DNA of 64,000 nucleotides from assembly GCF_051020985.1 (NCBI RefSeq), contig NW_027475144.1, forward strand, positions 310,001-374,000, in the 5' to 3' direction. Each line of letters begins with the position of its first letter. The stretch's first letter is position 1. Below are positions 51,001 through 63,122 of this stretch, piece by piece. A program made the position numbers and the translations under genes. This DNA comes from Nomia melanderi (taxonomy: Eukaryota > Arthropoda > Insecta > Hymenoptera > Halictidae). The notes under the pieces are model-generated. The model was not told the origin of the DNA. It was given only the letters and a program-made list of their open reading frames with translations, and did not search any database.

Positions 51001-51924
51001 TCAGGGTCAGTGAAAAATCCATTATATATCTGCTGATATCTCGGGTGCTATTACAGATAGCGCAATAAATCAATGTGCACTGTCTGTAGGAGACCCTGGC
51101 GCATGAACCTGTGCAGCGGGAACGACCTCGGACCACCAGGGGCCGAGAAAACCACAGTCTCATGGGGCCGGACACACAGGGTCAGGGGAAAATCCAATAT
51201 ATATCTGGTGATATCTCGGGTGCTATTAGAGATAGCGCAATAAACCAAAGTGAATTATCTGCAGGAGGCCCTGGCGCATGAATCTGTGCAGCGGGAACGA
51301 CCTGGGACCACCAGGGGCCGAGAAAACGACCGTCTCATGGGGCCGGACACTCAGGGTCAGTGAAAAATCCAATATATATCTGCTGATATCTCGGGTGCTA
51401 TTACAGATAGCGCAATAAATCAAAGTGCATTGTCTGTAGGAGGCCCTGGCGCATGAATCTGTGCAGCGGGAACGACCTCGGACCACCAGGGGCCGAAAAA
51501 ACCGCAGTCTCATGGGGCCGGACACTCAGGGTCAGGGTAAAATCCAATATATATCTGGTGATATCTCGGGTGCTATTACAGATAGCGCAATAAATCAAAG
51601 TGCATTGTCTGTAGTAGGCACTGGCGCATGAATCTGTGCAGCGGGAACGACCTCGGACCACCAGGGGCCGAGAAAACGACCGCCTCATGGGGCCGGACAC
51701 TCAGGGTCAGTGAAAAATCCAATATATATCTGGTGATATCTCGATTGCTATTACAGATAGCGCAATAAATCAAAGTACATTGTCTGTAGGAGGCCCTGGC
51801 GCATGAATCTGTGCAGCGGGAACGACCTTGGACCTCCAGGGGCGAGACAACCACCTTCTCATGGGGCCGGACACTCAGGGTCAGGGAAAAATCCAATATA
51901 TATCTGGTGATATCTCGGCTGCTA
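48077..51924 (+). repeat. 22-monomer higher-order repeat, unit 2 (3848 bp)
   Basis: Direct tandem copy of 44229-48076. The junction falls between about 48066 and 48107. There a type-1 monomer with CGGCTGCTATTACAG runs straight into the TATGTAGTTGGCC marker that begins unit 1, making a hybrid monomer. Private changes include CAATATATATC preceded by AAAAGCC (about 48392) and CTGCACGAGGCC (about 49686). Homology ends near 51.93 kb, where ATTGCATTACCTG appears instead. Confidence 0.87.
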
Positions 51925-54900
51925 TTACAGATAGCGCAATAAATCAAATTGCATTACCTGTAGGAGGCCCTGGCGCATGAATCTGTGCAGCGGGAACGTC
52001 CTCGGACCTCCAGGGGCCGAGACAACGACCGTCTCATGGGGCCGGACACTCAGGGTCAGGGTAAAATCCAATATATATCTGGTGATATCTCGGGTGCTAT
52101 TAGAGATAGCGCAATAAACCAAAGTGAATTGTCTGCAGGAGGCCCTGGCGCATGAATCTGTGCAGCGGGAAAGACCTCGGACCACCAGGGGCCGAAAAAA
52201 CCACAGTCTCACGGGGCCGGACACTCAGGGTCAGGGTAAAATCTAATATAAATCTAGTGATATCTCGGGTGCTATTAGAGATAGCGCAATAAACCAAAGT
52301 GCATTGTCTGTAGGAGGCCCTGGCGCATGAACCTGTGCAGCGGGAACGACGTCGGACCACCAGGGGCCGAGAAAACGACCGTCTCATGGGGCCGGACACT
52401 CAGGGTCAGTGAACAATCCAATATATATCTGCTGATATCTCGGGTGCTATTACAGATAGCGCAATAAATCAAAGTGCATTGTCTGTAGGAGGCCCTGGCG
52501 CATGAATCTGTGCAGCGGGAACGACCTCGGACCACCAGGGGCCGAAAAAACCGCAGTCTCATGAGGCCGGACACTCAGGGTCAGGGTAAAATCCAATATA
52601 TATCTGGTGATATCTCGGGTGCTATTACAGATAGCGCAATAAATCAAAGTGCATTGTCTGTAGTAGGCACTGGCGCCGGAATCTGTGCAGCGGGAACGAC
52701 CTCGGACCACCAGGGGCCGAGAAAACGACCGCCTCATGGGGCCGGACACTCAGGGTCAGTGAAAAATCCAATATATATCTGGTGATATCTCGATTGCTAT
52801 TACAGATAGCGCAATAAATCAAAGTGCATTGTCTGCAGGAGGCCCTGGCGCATGAATCTGTGCAGCGGGAACGACCTCGGACCTCCAGGGATGAGACAAC
52901 CACCTTCTCATGGGGCCGGACTCTCAGGGTCAGGGAAAAATCCAATATATATCTGGTGATATCTCGGGTGCCATTACAGATAGCGCAATAAATCAAAGTG
53001 CATTACCTGTAGGAGGCCCTGGCGCATGAATCTGTGCAGCGGGAACGTCCTCGGACCTCCAGGGACCGAGACAACGACCGTCTCATGGGGCCGGACACTC
53101 AGGGTCAGGGAAAAATCCAATATATATCTGGTGATATCTCGGGTGCTATTAGAGATAGCGCAATAAACCATAGTGAATTGTCTGCAGGAGGCCCTGGCGC
53201 ATGAATCTGTGCAGCGGGAAAGACCTCGGACCACCAGGGGCCGAAAAAACCACAGTCTCATGGGGCCGGACACTCAGGGTCAGGGTAAACTCTAATATAA
53301 ATCTGGTGATATCTCGGGTGCTATTACAGATAGCGCAATAAATCAAAGTGCATTGTCTGTAGGAGGCCCTGGCGCATGAATTTGTGCAACGGGAACGACC
53401 TCGGACCACCAGGGGCCGAGAAAACCACAGTCTCATGGGGCCGGACACTCAGCGTCAGGGGAAAATCCAATATTTATCTGGTGATATCTCGGGTGCTATT
53501 AGAGATAGCGCAATAAACCAAAGTGAATTATCTGCAGGAGGCCCTGGCGCATGTATCTGTGCAACGGGAACGACCTCGGACAACCAGGGGCCGAGAAAAC
53601 CACAGTCTGATGGGGCCGGACACTCAGGGTCAGGGGAAAATCCAATATATATCTGGTGATATCTCGGGTGCTATTAGAGATAGCGCAATAAACCAAAGTG
53701 AATTATCTGCAGGAGGCCCTGGCGCATGAATCTGTGCAACGGGAACGACCTCGGGCCATCAGGGGCCGAGAAAACCACCGTCTCATGGGGCCGGACACTC
53801 AGCGTCAGGGGAAAATCCAATATTTATCTGGTGATATCTCGGGTGCTATTACAGATAGCGCAATAAATGAAAGTGCATTGTCTGCAGGAGGCCCTGGCGC
53901 ACGAATCTGTGCAGCGGGAACATAGTCGGACCACCAGGGGCCGAGAAAACCACAGTCTCATGGGGCCGGACACTCAGGGTCAGGGAAAATCCAATATATA
54001 TCTGGTGATATCTCGGGTGCTATTAGAGATAGAGCAATAAACCAAAGTGACTTATCTGCAGGAGGCCCTGGCGCATGAATCTGTGTAGCGGGAACAACCT
54101 CGGACCACCAGGGGCCGAGGAAACCACCGTCTCATGGGGCCGGACACTCAGGGTCAGGGAAAAATCCAATATATATCTGGTGATATCTCGGGTGCTATTA
54201 CCGATAGCGCAATAAATCAAAGTGCATTGTCCGAAGGAGACCCTTGCGAATGAATCTGTTCAGCGGGAACGACCTCGGATCACCAGAGGCCGAGAAAACC
54301 ACCGTCTCATGGGGCCGGACACTCAGGGTCAGGGAAAAATCCAATATATATCTAGTGATATCTCGGGTGCTATTACAGATGGCGCAATAAATCAAAGTGC
54401 ATTGTCTGTAGGAGGCCCTGGCGCATGAATCTGTGCAGCGGGAACGACCTCGGACCACCAGGGGCCGAGAAAACTACCGTCTCATGGGGCCGGACACTCA
54501 GGGTCAGGGAAAAATCCAATATATATCTGGTGATATCTCGGGTGCTATTACAGATAGCGCAATAAATCAAAGTGAATTATCTGCAGGAGGCCCTGGCGCA
54601 TAAATCTGTGCAGCGGGAACGACCTCGGACGACCAGGGGCCGAGAAAACCACCATCTCATGGGGCCGGACACTCAGGTTCAGGGGAAAATCCAATATATG
54701 TCTGGTGATATCTCGGATGCTATCAGAGATAGCGCAATAAACACAAGTGAATTATCTGCAGGAGGCCCTGCCGCATGAATCGGTGCAGCGGGAACGACCT
54801 CGGATCACCAGGGGCCGAGAAAACCACCATCTCATGGGGCCGGACACTCAGGTTCAGGGAAAAATCCAATACATATCTGGTGATATCTCGGGCGCTATTA

Positions 54901-55079
54901 GAGATAGCGCAATAAACCAAATTGAATTATCTGCAGGAGGCCCTGGCGCATGAATCTGTGCAGCGGGAACGACCTCGGTCCACCAGGCGCCGAGAAAACC
55001 ACCGTCTCATGGGGCTGGACACTCAGGGTGAGGGAAATATCCAATATATATTTGGTGATATCTCGGGTGCTATTACAGA
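51925..55079 (+). repeat. Satellite stretch between higher-order blocks
   Basis: About 18 monomers with more private substitutions than the blocks to the left (for example AAAGACCTCGG, TCTAATATAAATCT, CAATATTTATCTGG, GCGTCAGGGG). The monomer near 54222-54428 (CCGAAGGAGACCCTTGCG) is repeated at 57372, 3150 bp (18 monomers) away. No gene or element is seen. Confidence 0.75.
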
Positions 55080-56745
55080 TAGCGCAATAAATCAAAGTGC
55101 ATTGTCAGTAGGAAGCCGTGGCGCATGAATCTGGGCAGCGGGAACGACCTCGGACCACCAGGGGCCGAGAAGACCACCGTCTCATGGGACCGGCCACTCA
55201 GTGTCAGGGGAAAATCCAATATATATCTGGTGATGTCTCGGGTGCTATTAGAGATAGCGCAATAAGCCAAAGGGAATTATCTGCAGGAGGCCCTGGCGCA
55301 TGAATGTGTGCAGCGGGAACGACCTCGGACCACCAGGGGCCGAGAAAACCACCGTCTCATGGGGCCGGACACTCTGGGACATTGAAAAATCCAATATATA
55401 TGTGGTGATATCTCGGGTGCTATTACAGATAGCGCAATAAATCAAAGTGCATTGTCTGTAGGAGGCCCTGGCGCATGAATCTGTGCAGCGGGAACGACCT
55501 CGGACCACCAGGGGCCGAGAAAACTACCGTCTCATGGGTCCGGACACTCAGGGTCAGGGAAAAATCCAATATATATCTGGTGATATCTCGGGTGCTATTA
55601 TAGATAGCGCAATAAACCAAAGTGAGTTATCTGTAGGAGGCCCTGGCGCATGAATCTGTGCAGCGGGAACGACCTCAGTCCACCAGGGGCCGAGAAAACC
55701 ACCGTCCCGAGGGGCCGGACACTTAGGGTCAGTGAAAAATCCAATATATATCTGGTGATATCTCGGGTGCTATTACAGATAGCGCAATAAATCAAAGTGA
55801 ATTATCTGCAGGAGGCCCTGGCGCATGAATCTGTGCAGCGGGAACGACCTCGGACCACCAGGGGCCGAGAAAACCACAGTCTCATGGGGCCGGACACTCA
55901 GGGTCAGGGGAAAATCCAATATATATCTGGTGATATCTCGGGTGCTATCAGAGTTAGCGCAATAAACAAAAGTGAATTATCTGCAGGAGGCCCTGCCGCA
56001 TGAATCGGTGCAGCGGGAACGACCTCGGATCACCAGGGGCCGAGAAAACCACCATCTCATGGGGCCGGACACTCAGGTTCAGGGGAAAATCCAATATATA
56101 TCTGGTGATATCTCGGGTGCTATTACAGATAGCGCAATAAATCAAAGTGCACTGTCTGTAACGGGCCCTGGTGCATGAATCTGTGCAGCGGGAACGACCT
56201 CGGACCACCAGGGGCCGAGAAAACCACAGTCTCATGGGGCCGGACACTCAGGGTCAGGGGAAAATCCAATATTTATCTGGTGATATCTCGGGTGCTATTA
56301 GAGATAGCGCAATAAACCAAAGTGAATTATCTGCAGGAGGCCCTGGCGCATGAATGTGTGCAGCGGGAACGACCTCGGACCACCAGGGGCCGAGAAAACC
56401 GCAGTCTCATGGGGCCGGACACTCAGGGTCAGGGAAAAATCCAATACATATCTGGTGATATCTCGGGCGCTATTAGAGATAGCGCAATAAACCAAAGTGA
56501 ATTATCTGCAGGAGGCCCTGGCGCATGAATCTGTGCAGCGGGAACGACCTCGGACCACCAGGGGCCGAGAAAACCACAGTCTCATGGGGCCGGACACTCA
56601 GGGTCAGGGGAAAATCCAATATATATCTGGTGATATCTCGGGTGCTATCAGAGTTAGCGCAATAAACAAAAGTGAATTATCTGCAGGAGGCCCTGCCGCA
56701 TGAATCGGTGCAGCGGGAACGACCTCGGATCACCAGGGGCCGAGA
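55080..56745 (+). repeat. Block repeated at 15-monomer (2625 bp) spacing, left copy
   Basis: About 9.5 monomers matching 57705-59370 at an offset of exactly 15 x 175 bp. Markers are GTCAGTAGGAAGCCGTGG, CTCTGGGACATTG, GTCCCGAGGGGCC, CTATCAGAGTTAGCG and CTGTAACGGGCCC. Between the two copies lies unrelated satellite, including the displaced flank at 56860-57170. Confidence 0.83.
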
Positions 56746-56859
56746 AAACCACCATCTCATGGGGCCGGACACTCAGGTTCAGGGGAAAATCCAATATATG
56801 TCTGGTGATATCTCGGGTGCTATTAGAGATAGCGCAATAAACCAAAGTGCATTGTCTGC

Positions 56860-57170
56860 ACGAAGCCCTGGCGCATGATTCTGTGCAGCGGGAACGACCT
56901 CGGACCACCAGGGGCCGAGAAAATCACCGTCTCATGGGGCCGGACTGTAAGGGTCAGGGAAAAACCCAATATATATCTGGTGATATCTAGGGTGCTATTA
57001 GAGATTCCGCAATAAATCAAAGTGCATTGTCTGTAGGAGGCACTGGCGAATGAATCTGTGCAGCAGGAACGACCTCGGACCACCAGGGGCCGAGAAAATT
57101 AGTGATATTCGGAATCCGTCACCCAAGGTCATGTAAAAATGCAGCATATATCTGGTGATATCTCGGGTGC
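56860..57170 (+). repeat. Displaced fragment of the transposon HOR left flank
   Basis: Two monomers here share several rare features with the sequence at about 215-500 (and 16580-16870): CATGATTCTGTG, GGACTGTAAGGGTCAGG, AAAAACCCAATAT, GGCGAATGAATC or GGCGACTGAATC, GCAGCAGGAACG, and then the diverged right half with ATATTCGGAATCCG. It resembles 16.6-16.9 kb most, including GATATCTAGGGTG. It is more than 30 kb from the other copies and has no transposon beside it. Confidence 0.78.
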
Positions 57171-57704
57171 TATTACAGATAGCGCAATAAATCAAAGTGC
57201 ATTGTCTGTAGGAGGCCCTGGCGCACGAATCTGTGCAGCGGGAACGACCTCGGACCACCAGGCGCCGAGAAAACCACCGTCTCATGGGGCCGGACACTCA
57301 GGGTCAGGGAAAAATCCAATATATATCTGGTGATATCTCGGGTGCTATTACCGATAGCGCAATAAATCAAAGTGCATTGTCCGAAGGAGACCCTTGCGAA
57401 TGAATCTGTTCAGCGGGAACGACCTCGGATCACCAGAGGCCGAGAAAACCACCGTCTCATGGGGCCGGACACTCAGGGTCAGGGAAAAATCCAATATATA
57501 TCTGGTGATATCTCGGGTGCTATTACAGATAGCGCAATAAATCAAAGTGCATTGTCTGTAGGTGTCCCTGGCGCATGAATCTGGCCAGCGGGAACGACCT
57601 CGGACCACCAGCGGCCGAGAAAACCACCGTCTCATGGGGCCGGACACTCAGGGTCAGGGGAAAATCCAATATATATCTGGCGATATCTCGGGTGCTATTA
57701 CAGA

Positions 57705-59370
57705 TAGCGCAATAAATCAAAGTGTATTGTCAGTAGGAAGCCGTGGCGCATGAATCTGGGCAGCGGGAACGACCTCGGACCACCAGGGGCCGAGAAGACC
57801 ACCGTCTCATGGGACCGGCCACTCAGTGTCAGGGGAAAATCCAATATATATCTGGTGATGTCTCGGGTGCTATTAGAGATAGCGCAATAAGCCAAAGGGA
57901 ATTATCTGCAGGAGGCCCTGGCGCATGAATGTGTGCAGCGGGAACGACCTCGGACCACCAGGGGCCGAGAAAACCACCGTCTCATGGGGCCGGACACTCT
58001 GGGACATTGAAAAATCCAATATATATGTGGTGATATCTCGGGTGCTATTACAGATAGCGCAATAAATCAAAGTGCATTGTCTGTAGGAGGCCCTGGCGCA
58101 TGAATCTGTGCAGCGGGAACGACCTCGGACCACCAGGGGCCGAGAAAACTACCGTCTCATGGGTCCGGACACTCAGGGTCAGGGAAAAATCCAATATATA
58201 TCTGGTGATATCTCGGGTGCTATTATAGATAGCGCAATAAACCAAAGTGAGTTATCTGTAGGAGGCCCTGGCGCATGAATCTGTGCAGCGGGAACGACCT
58301 CAGTCCACCAGGGGCCGAGAAAACCACCGTCCCGAGGGGCCGGACACTTAGGGTCAGTGAAAAATCCAATATATATCTGGTGATATCTCGGGTGCTATTA
58401 CAGATAGCGCAATAAATCAAAGTGAATTATCTGCAGGAGGCCCTGGCGCATGAATCTGTGCAGCGGGAACGACCTCGGACCACCAGGGGCCGAGAAAACC
58501 ACAGTCTCATGGGGCCGGACACTCAGGGTCAGGGGAAAATCCAATATATATCTGGTGATATCTCGGGTGCTATCAGAGTTAGCGCAATAAACAAAAGTGA
58601 ATTATCTGCAGGAGGCCCTGCCGCATGAATCGGTGCAGCGGGAACGACCTCGGATCACCAGGGGCCGAGAAAACCACCATCTCATGGGGCCGGACACTCA
58701 GGTTCAGGGGAAAATCCAATATATATCTGGTGATATCTCGGGTGCTATTACAGATAGCGCAATAAATCAAAGTGCACTGTCTGTAACGGGCCCTGGTGCA
58801 TGAATCTGTGCAGCGGGAACGACCTCGGACCACCAGGGGCCGAGAAAACCACAGTCTCATGGGGCCGGACACTCAGGGTCAGGGGAAAATCCAATATATA
58901 TCTGGTGATATCTCGGGTGCTATTAGAGATAGCGCAATAAACCAAAGTGAATTATCTGCAGGAGGCCCTGGCGCATGAATGTGTGCAGCGGGAACGACCT
59001 CGGACCACCAGGGGCCGAGAAAACCGCAGTCTCATGGGGCCGGACACTCAGGGTCAGGGAAAAATCCAATACATATCTGGTGATATCTCGGGCGCTATTA
59101 GAGATAGCGCAATAAACCAAAGTGAATTATCTGCAGGAGGCCCTGGCGCATGAATCTGTGCAGCGGGAACGACCTCGGACCACCAGGGGCCGAGAAAACC
59201 ACAGTCTCATGGGGCCGGACACTCAGGGTCAGGGGAAAATCCAATATATATCTGGTGATATCTCGGGTGCTATCAGAGTTAGCGCAATAAACAAAAGTGA
59301 ATTATCTGCAGGAGGCCCTGCCGCATGAATCGGTGCAGCGGGAACGACCTCGGATCACCAGGGGCCGAGA
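57705..59370 (+). repeat. Block repeated at 15-monomer (2625 bp) spacing, right copy
   Basis: Right partner of 55080-56745 with the same ordered markers (GTCCCGAGGGGCC, CTATCAGAGTTAGCG twice, CTGTAACGGGCCC). The two copies differ by occasional single bases, such as GTGTATTG versus GTGCATTG near the left end and ATATATATC versus ATATTTATC in one monomer. Confidence 0.83.
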
Positions 59371-60171
59371 AAACCACCGTCTCATGGGGCCGGACACTCA
59401 GGGTCAGGGAAAAATCCAATATATATCTGGTGATATCTCGGGTGCTATTACAGATAGCGCAATAAATCAAAGTGCATTGTCTGTAGGTGGCCCTGGCGCA
59501 TGAATCTGGCCAGCGGGAACGACCTCGGACCACCAGCGGCCGAGAAAACCACCGTCTCATGGGGCCGGACACTCAGGGTCAGGGGAAAATCCAATATATA
59601 TCTGGCGATATCTCGGGTGCTATTAGAGATAGCGCAATAAACCAAAGTGAATTATCTGCAGGAGGCCCTGGCGCATGAATCTGTGCAACGGGAACGACCT
59701 CGGACCACCAGGGGCCGAGAAAACTACCGTCTCATGGGGCCGGACACTCAGGGTCAGGGAAAAATCCAATATATATCTGGTGATATCTCGGGTGCTATTA
59801 TAGATAGCGCAATAAACCAAAGTGAGTTATCTGTAGGAGGCCCTGGCGCAAGAATCTGTGCAGCGGGAACGACCTCGGACCACCAGGGGCCGAGAAAACC
59901 ACCGTCCCGAGGGGCCGGACACTTAGGGTCAGGGAAAAATCCAATATATATCTGGTGATATCTCGGGTGCTATTAGAGATAGCGCAATAAACCAAAGTGA
60001 ATTATCTGCAGGAGGCCCTGGCGCATGAATCTGTGCAGCCGGAACGACCCCGGACCACCAGGGGCCGAGAAAACGACCGTCTCATGGGGCCGGACACTCA
60101 CTGTCAGTGAAAAATCCAATATATATCTGATGATATCTCGGGTGCTATTAGAGATAGCGCAATAAACCAAA

Positions 60172-61046
60172 GTGAATTATCTGCAGGAGGCCCTGGTGCA
60201 TGAATCTGTGCAGCGGGAACGACCTCGGACGACCAGGGGCAGAGAAAACGACCGTCTCATGGGGCCGGACACTCAGGGTCAGGGGAAAATCCAATATTTA
60301 TCTGGTGATATCTCGGGTGCTATTACAGATAGCGCAATAAATCAAAGTGCATTGTCTGTAGAAGGTCCTGGCGCACGAATCTGTGCAGCGGGAACGAACT
60401 CGGACCACCAGGGGCCGAGACAACCACCGTCTCATGGGGCCGGACACTGTGGGTCAGGGAAAAATCCAATATATATCTGGTGATATCTCGGGTGCTATTA
60501 CAGATAGCGCAATAAATCAAAGTGCATTGTCTGTAGGAGGCCCTGGCGCATGAACCTGTGCAGCGGGATCGACCTCGGACCACCAGGGGCCGAGAAAACC
60601 ACCGTCCCGAGGGGCCTGACACTTAGGGTCAGTGAAAAATCCAATATATATCTGGTGATATCTCGGGTGCTATTACAGATAGCGCAATAAATCAAAGTGA
60701 ATTATCTGCAGGAGGCCCTGGCGCATGAATCTGTGAAAGGGGAACGACCTCGGACCACCAGGGGCCGATAAAACCACCGTCTCATGGGGCCGGACTCTCA
60801 TGGTCAGGGAAAAATCCAATATATATCTGGTGATATCTCGGGTGCTATTACAGATAGCGCAATAAATCAAAGTGCACTGTCTGTAACGGGCCCTGGTGCA
60901 TGAATCTGTGCAGCGGGAACGACGTCGGACCACCAGGGGCCGAGAAAACCACAGTCTCATGGGGCCGGACACTCAGGGTCAGGGGAAAATCCAATATATA
61001 TCTGGTGATATCTCGGGTGCTATTAGAGATAGCGCAATAAACCAAA
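60172..61046 (+). repeat. Five-monomer higher-order repeat, unit 1 (875 bp)
   Basis: Exactly 5 x 175 bp, repeated directly at 61047-61921. Shared markers are GGGGCAGAGAAAACG, CTGTAGAAGGTCC, CACTGTGGGTCAGG, GTGAAAGGGGAACG, GGCCGATAAAACC and CTGTAACGGGCCC. Confidence 0.85.
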
Positions 61047-61921
61047 GTGAATTATCTGCAGGAGGCCCTGGTGCATGAATCTGTGCAGCGGGAACGACCT
61101 CGGACGACCAGGGGCAGAGAAAACGACCGTCTCATGGGGCCGGACACTCAGGGTCAGTGGAAAATCCAATATTTATCTGGTGATATCTCGGGTGCTATTA
61201 CAGATAGCGCAATAAATCAAAGTGCATTGTCTGTAGAAGGTCCTGGCGCACGAATCTGTGCAGCGGGAACGAACTCGGACCACCAGGGGCCGAGACAACC
61301 ACCGTCTCATGGGGCCGGACACTGTGGGTCAGGGAAAAATCCAATATATATCTGGTGATATCTCGGGTGCTATTACAGATATAGCAATAAATCAAAGTGC
61401 ATTGTCTGTAGGAGGCCCTGGCGCATGAACCTGTGCAGCGGGAACGACCTCGGACCACCAGGGGCCGAGAAAACCACCGTCCCGAGGGGCCGGACACTTA
61501 GGGTCAGTGAAAAATCCAATATATATCTGGTGATATCTCGGGTGCTATTACAGATAGCGCAATAAATCAAAGTGAATTATCTGCAGGAGGCCCTGGCGCA
61601 TGAATCTGTGAAAGGGGAACGACCTCGGACCACCAGGGGCCGATAAAACCACCGTCTCATGGGGCCGGACTCTCATGGTCAGGGAAAAATCCAATATATA
61701 TCTGGTGATATCTCGGGTGCTATTACAGATAGCGCAATAAATCAAAGTGCACTGTCTGTAACGGGCCCTGGTGCATGAATCTGTGCAGCGGGAACGACCT
61801 CGGACCACCAGGGGCCGAGAAAACCACAGTCTCATGGGGCCGGACACTCAGGGTCAGGGGAAAATCCAATATATATCTGGTGATATCTCGGGTGCTATTA
61901 GAGATAGCGCAATAAACCAAA
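61047..61921 (+). repeat. Five-monomer higher-order repeat, unit 2 (875 bp)
   Basis: Direct tandem copy of 60172-61046, distinguishable by GATATAGCAATAAATC (about 61378) where unit 1 has GATAGCGCAATAAATC. Three of its monomers (from 61373) recur once more at 62598-63122. Confidence 0.85.
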
Positions 61922-62597
61922 GTGAATTATCTGCAGGAGGCCCTGGCGCATGAATGTGTGCAGCGGGAACGACCTCGGACCACCAGGGGCCGAGAAAACC
62001 GCAGTCTCATGGGGCCGGACACTCAGGGTCAGGGAAAAATCCAATACATATCTGGTGATATCTCGGGCGCTATTAGAGATAGCGCAATAAACCAAAGTGA
62101 ATTATCTGCAGGAGGCCCTGGCGCATGAATCTGTGCAGCGGGAACGACCTCGGTCCACCAGGGGCCGAGAAAACCACCGTCTCATGGGGCTGGACACTCA
62201 GGTTGAGGGAAATATAAAATATATATCTGGTGATATCTCGGGTGCTATTACAGATAGCGCAATAAATCAAAGTGCATTGTCAGTAGGATGCCCTGGCGCA
62301 TGAATCTGGGCAGCGGGAACGACCTCGGACCACCAGGGGCCGGGAAAACCACAGTCTCATGGGGCCGGACACTCAGGGTCAGGGCAAAATCCAATACATA
62401 TCTGGTGATATCTCGGGCGCTATTAGAGATAGCACAATAAACCAAAGTGAATTATCTGCAGGAGGCCCTGGCGCATGAATCTGTGCAGCGGGAACGACCT
62501 CGGTCCACCAGGGGCCGAGAAAACCACCGTCTCATGGGGCTGGACACTCGGGGTGAGGGAAATATCCAATATATATCTGGTGATATCTCGGGTGCTA

Positions 62598-63122
62598 TTA
62601 CAGATAGCGCAATAAATCAAAGTGCATTGTCTGTAGGAGGCCCTGGCGCATGAACCTGTGCAGCGGGAACGACCTCGGACCACCAGGGGCCGAGAAAACC
62701 ACCGTCCCGAGGGGCCGGACACTTAGGGTCAGTGAAAAATCCAATATATATCTGGTGATATCTCGGGTGCTATTACAGATAGCGCAATAAATCAAAGTGA
62801 ATTATCTGCAGGAGGCCCTGGCGCATGAATCTGTGAAAGGGGAACGACCTCGGACCACCAGGGGCCGATAAAACCACCGTCTCATGGGGCCGGACTCTCA
62901 TGGTCAGGGAAAAATCCAATATATATCTGGTGATATCTCGGGTGCTATTACAGATAGCGCAATAAATCAAAGTGCACTGTCTGTAACGGGCCCTGGTGCA
63001 TGAATCTGTGCAGCGGGAACGACGTCGGACCACCAGGGGCCGAGAAAACCACAGTCTCATGGGGCCGGACACTCAGGGTCAGGGGAAAATCCAATATATA
63101 TCTGGTGATATCTCGGGTGCTA
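62598..63122 (+). repeat. Three-monomer partial copy of the 875-bp unit
   Basis: Matches 60498-61022 (offset 2100) and 61373-61897 (offset 1225). It contains the GTCCCGAGGGGCC, GTGAAAGGGGAACG and CTGTAACGGGCCC monomers in the same order. A GGGGCTGGACACTCGGGGTGAGGG monomer lies on each side of it (62.45 and 63.15 kb, 700 bp apart), so a four-monomer unit was also duplicated here. Confidence 0.78.
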
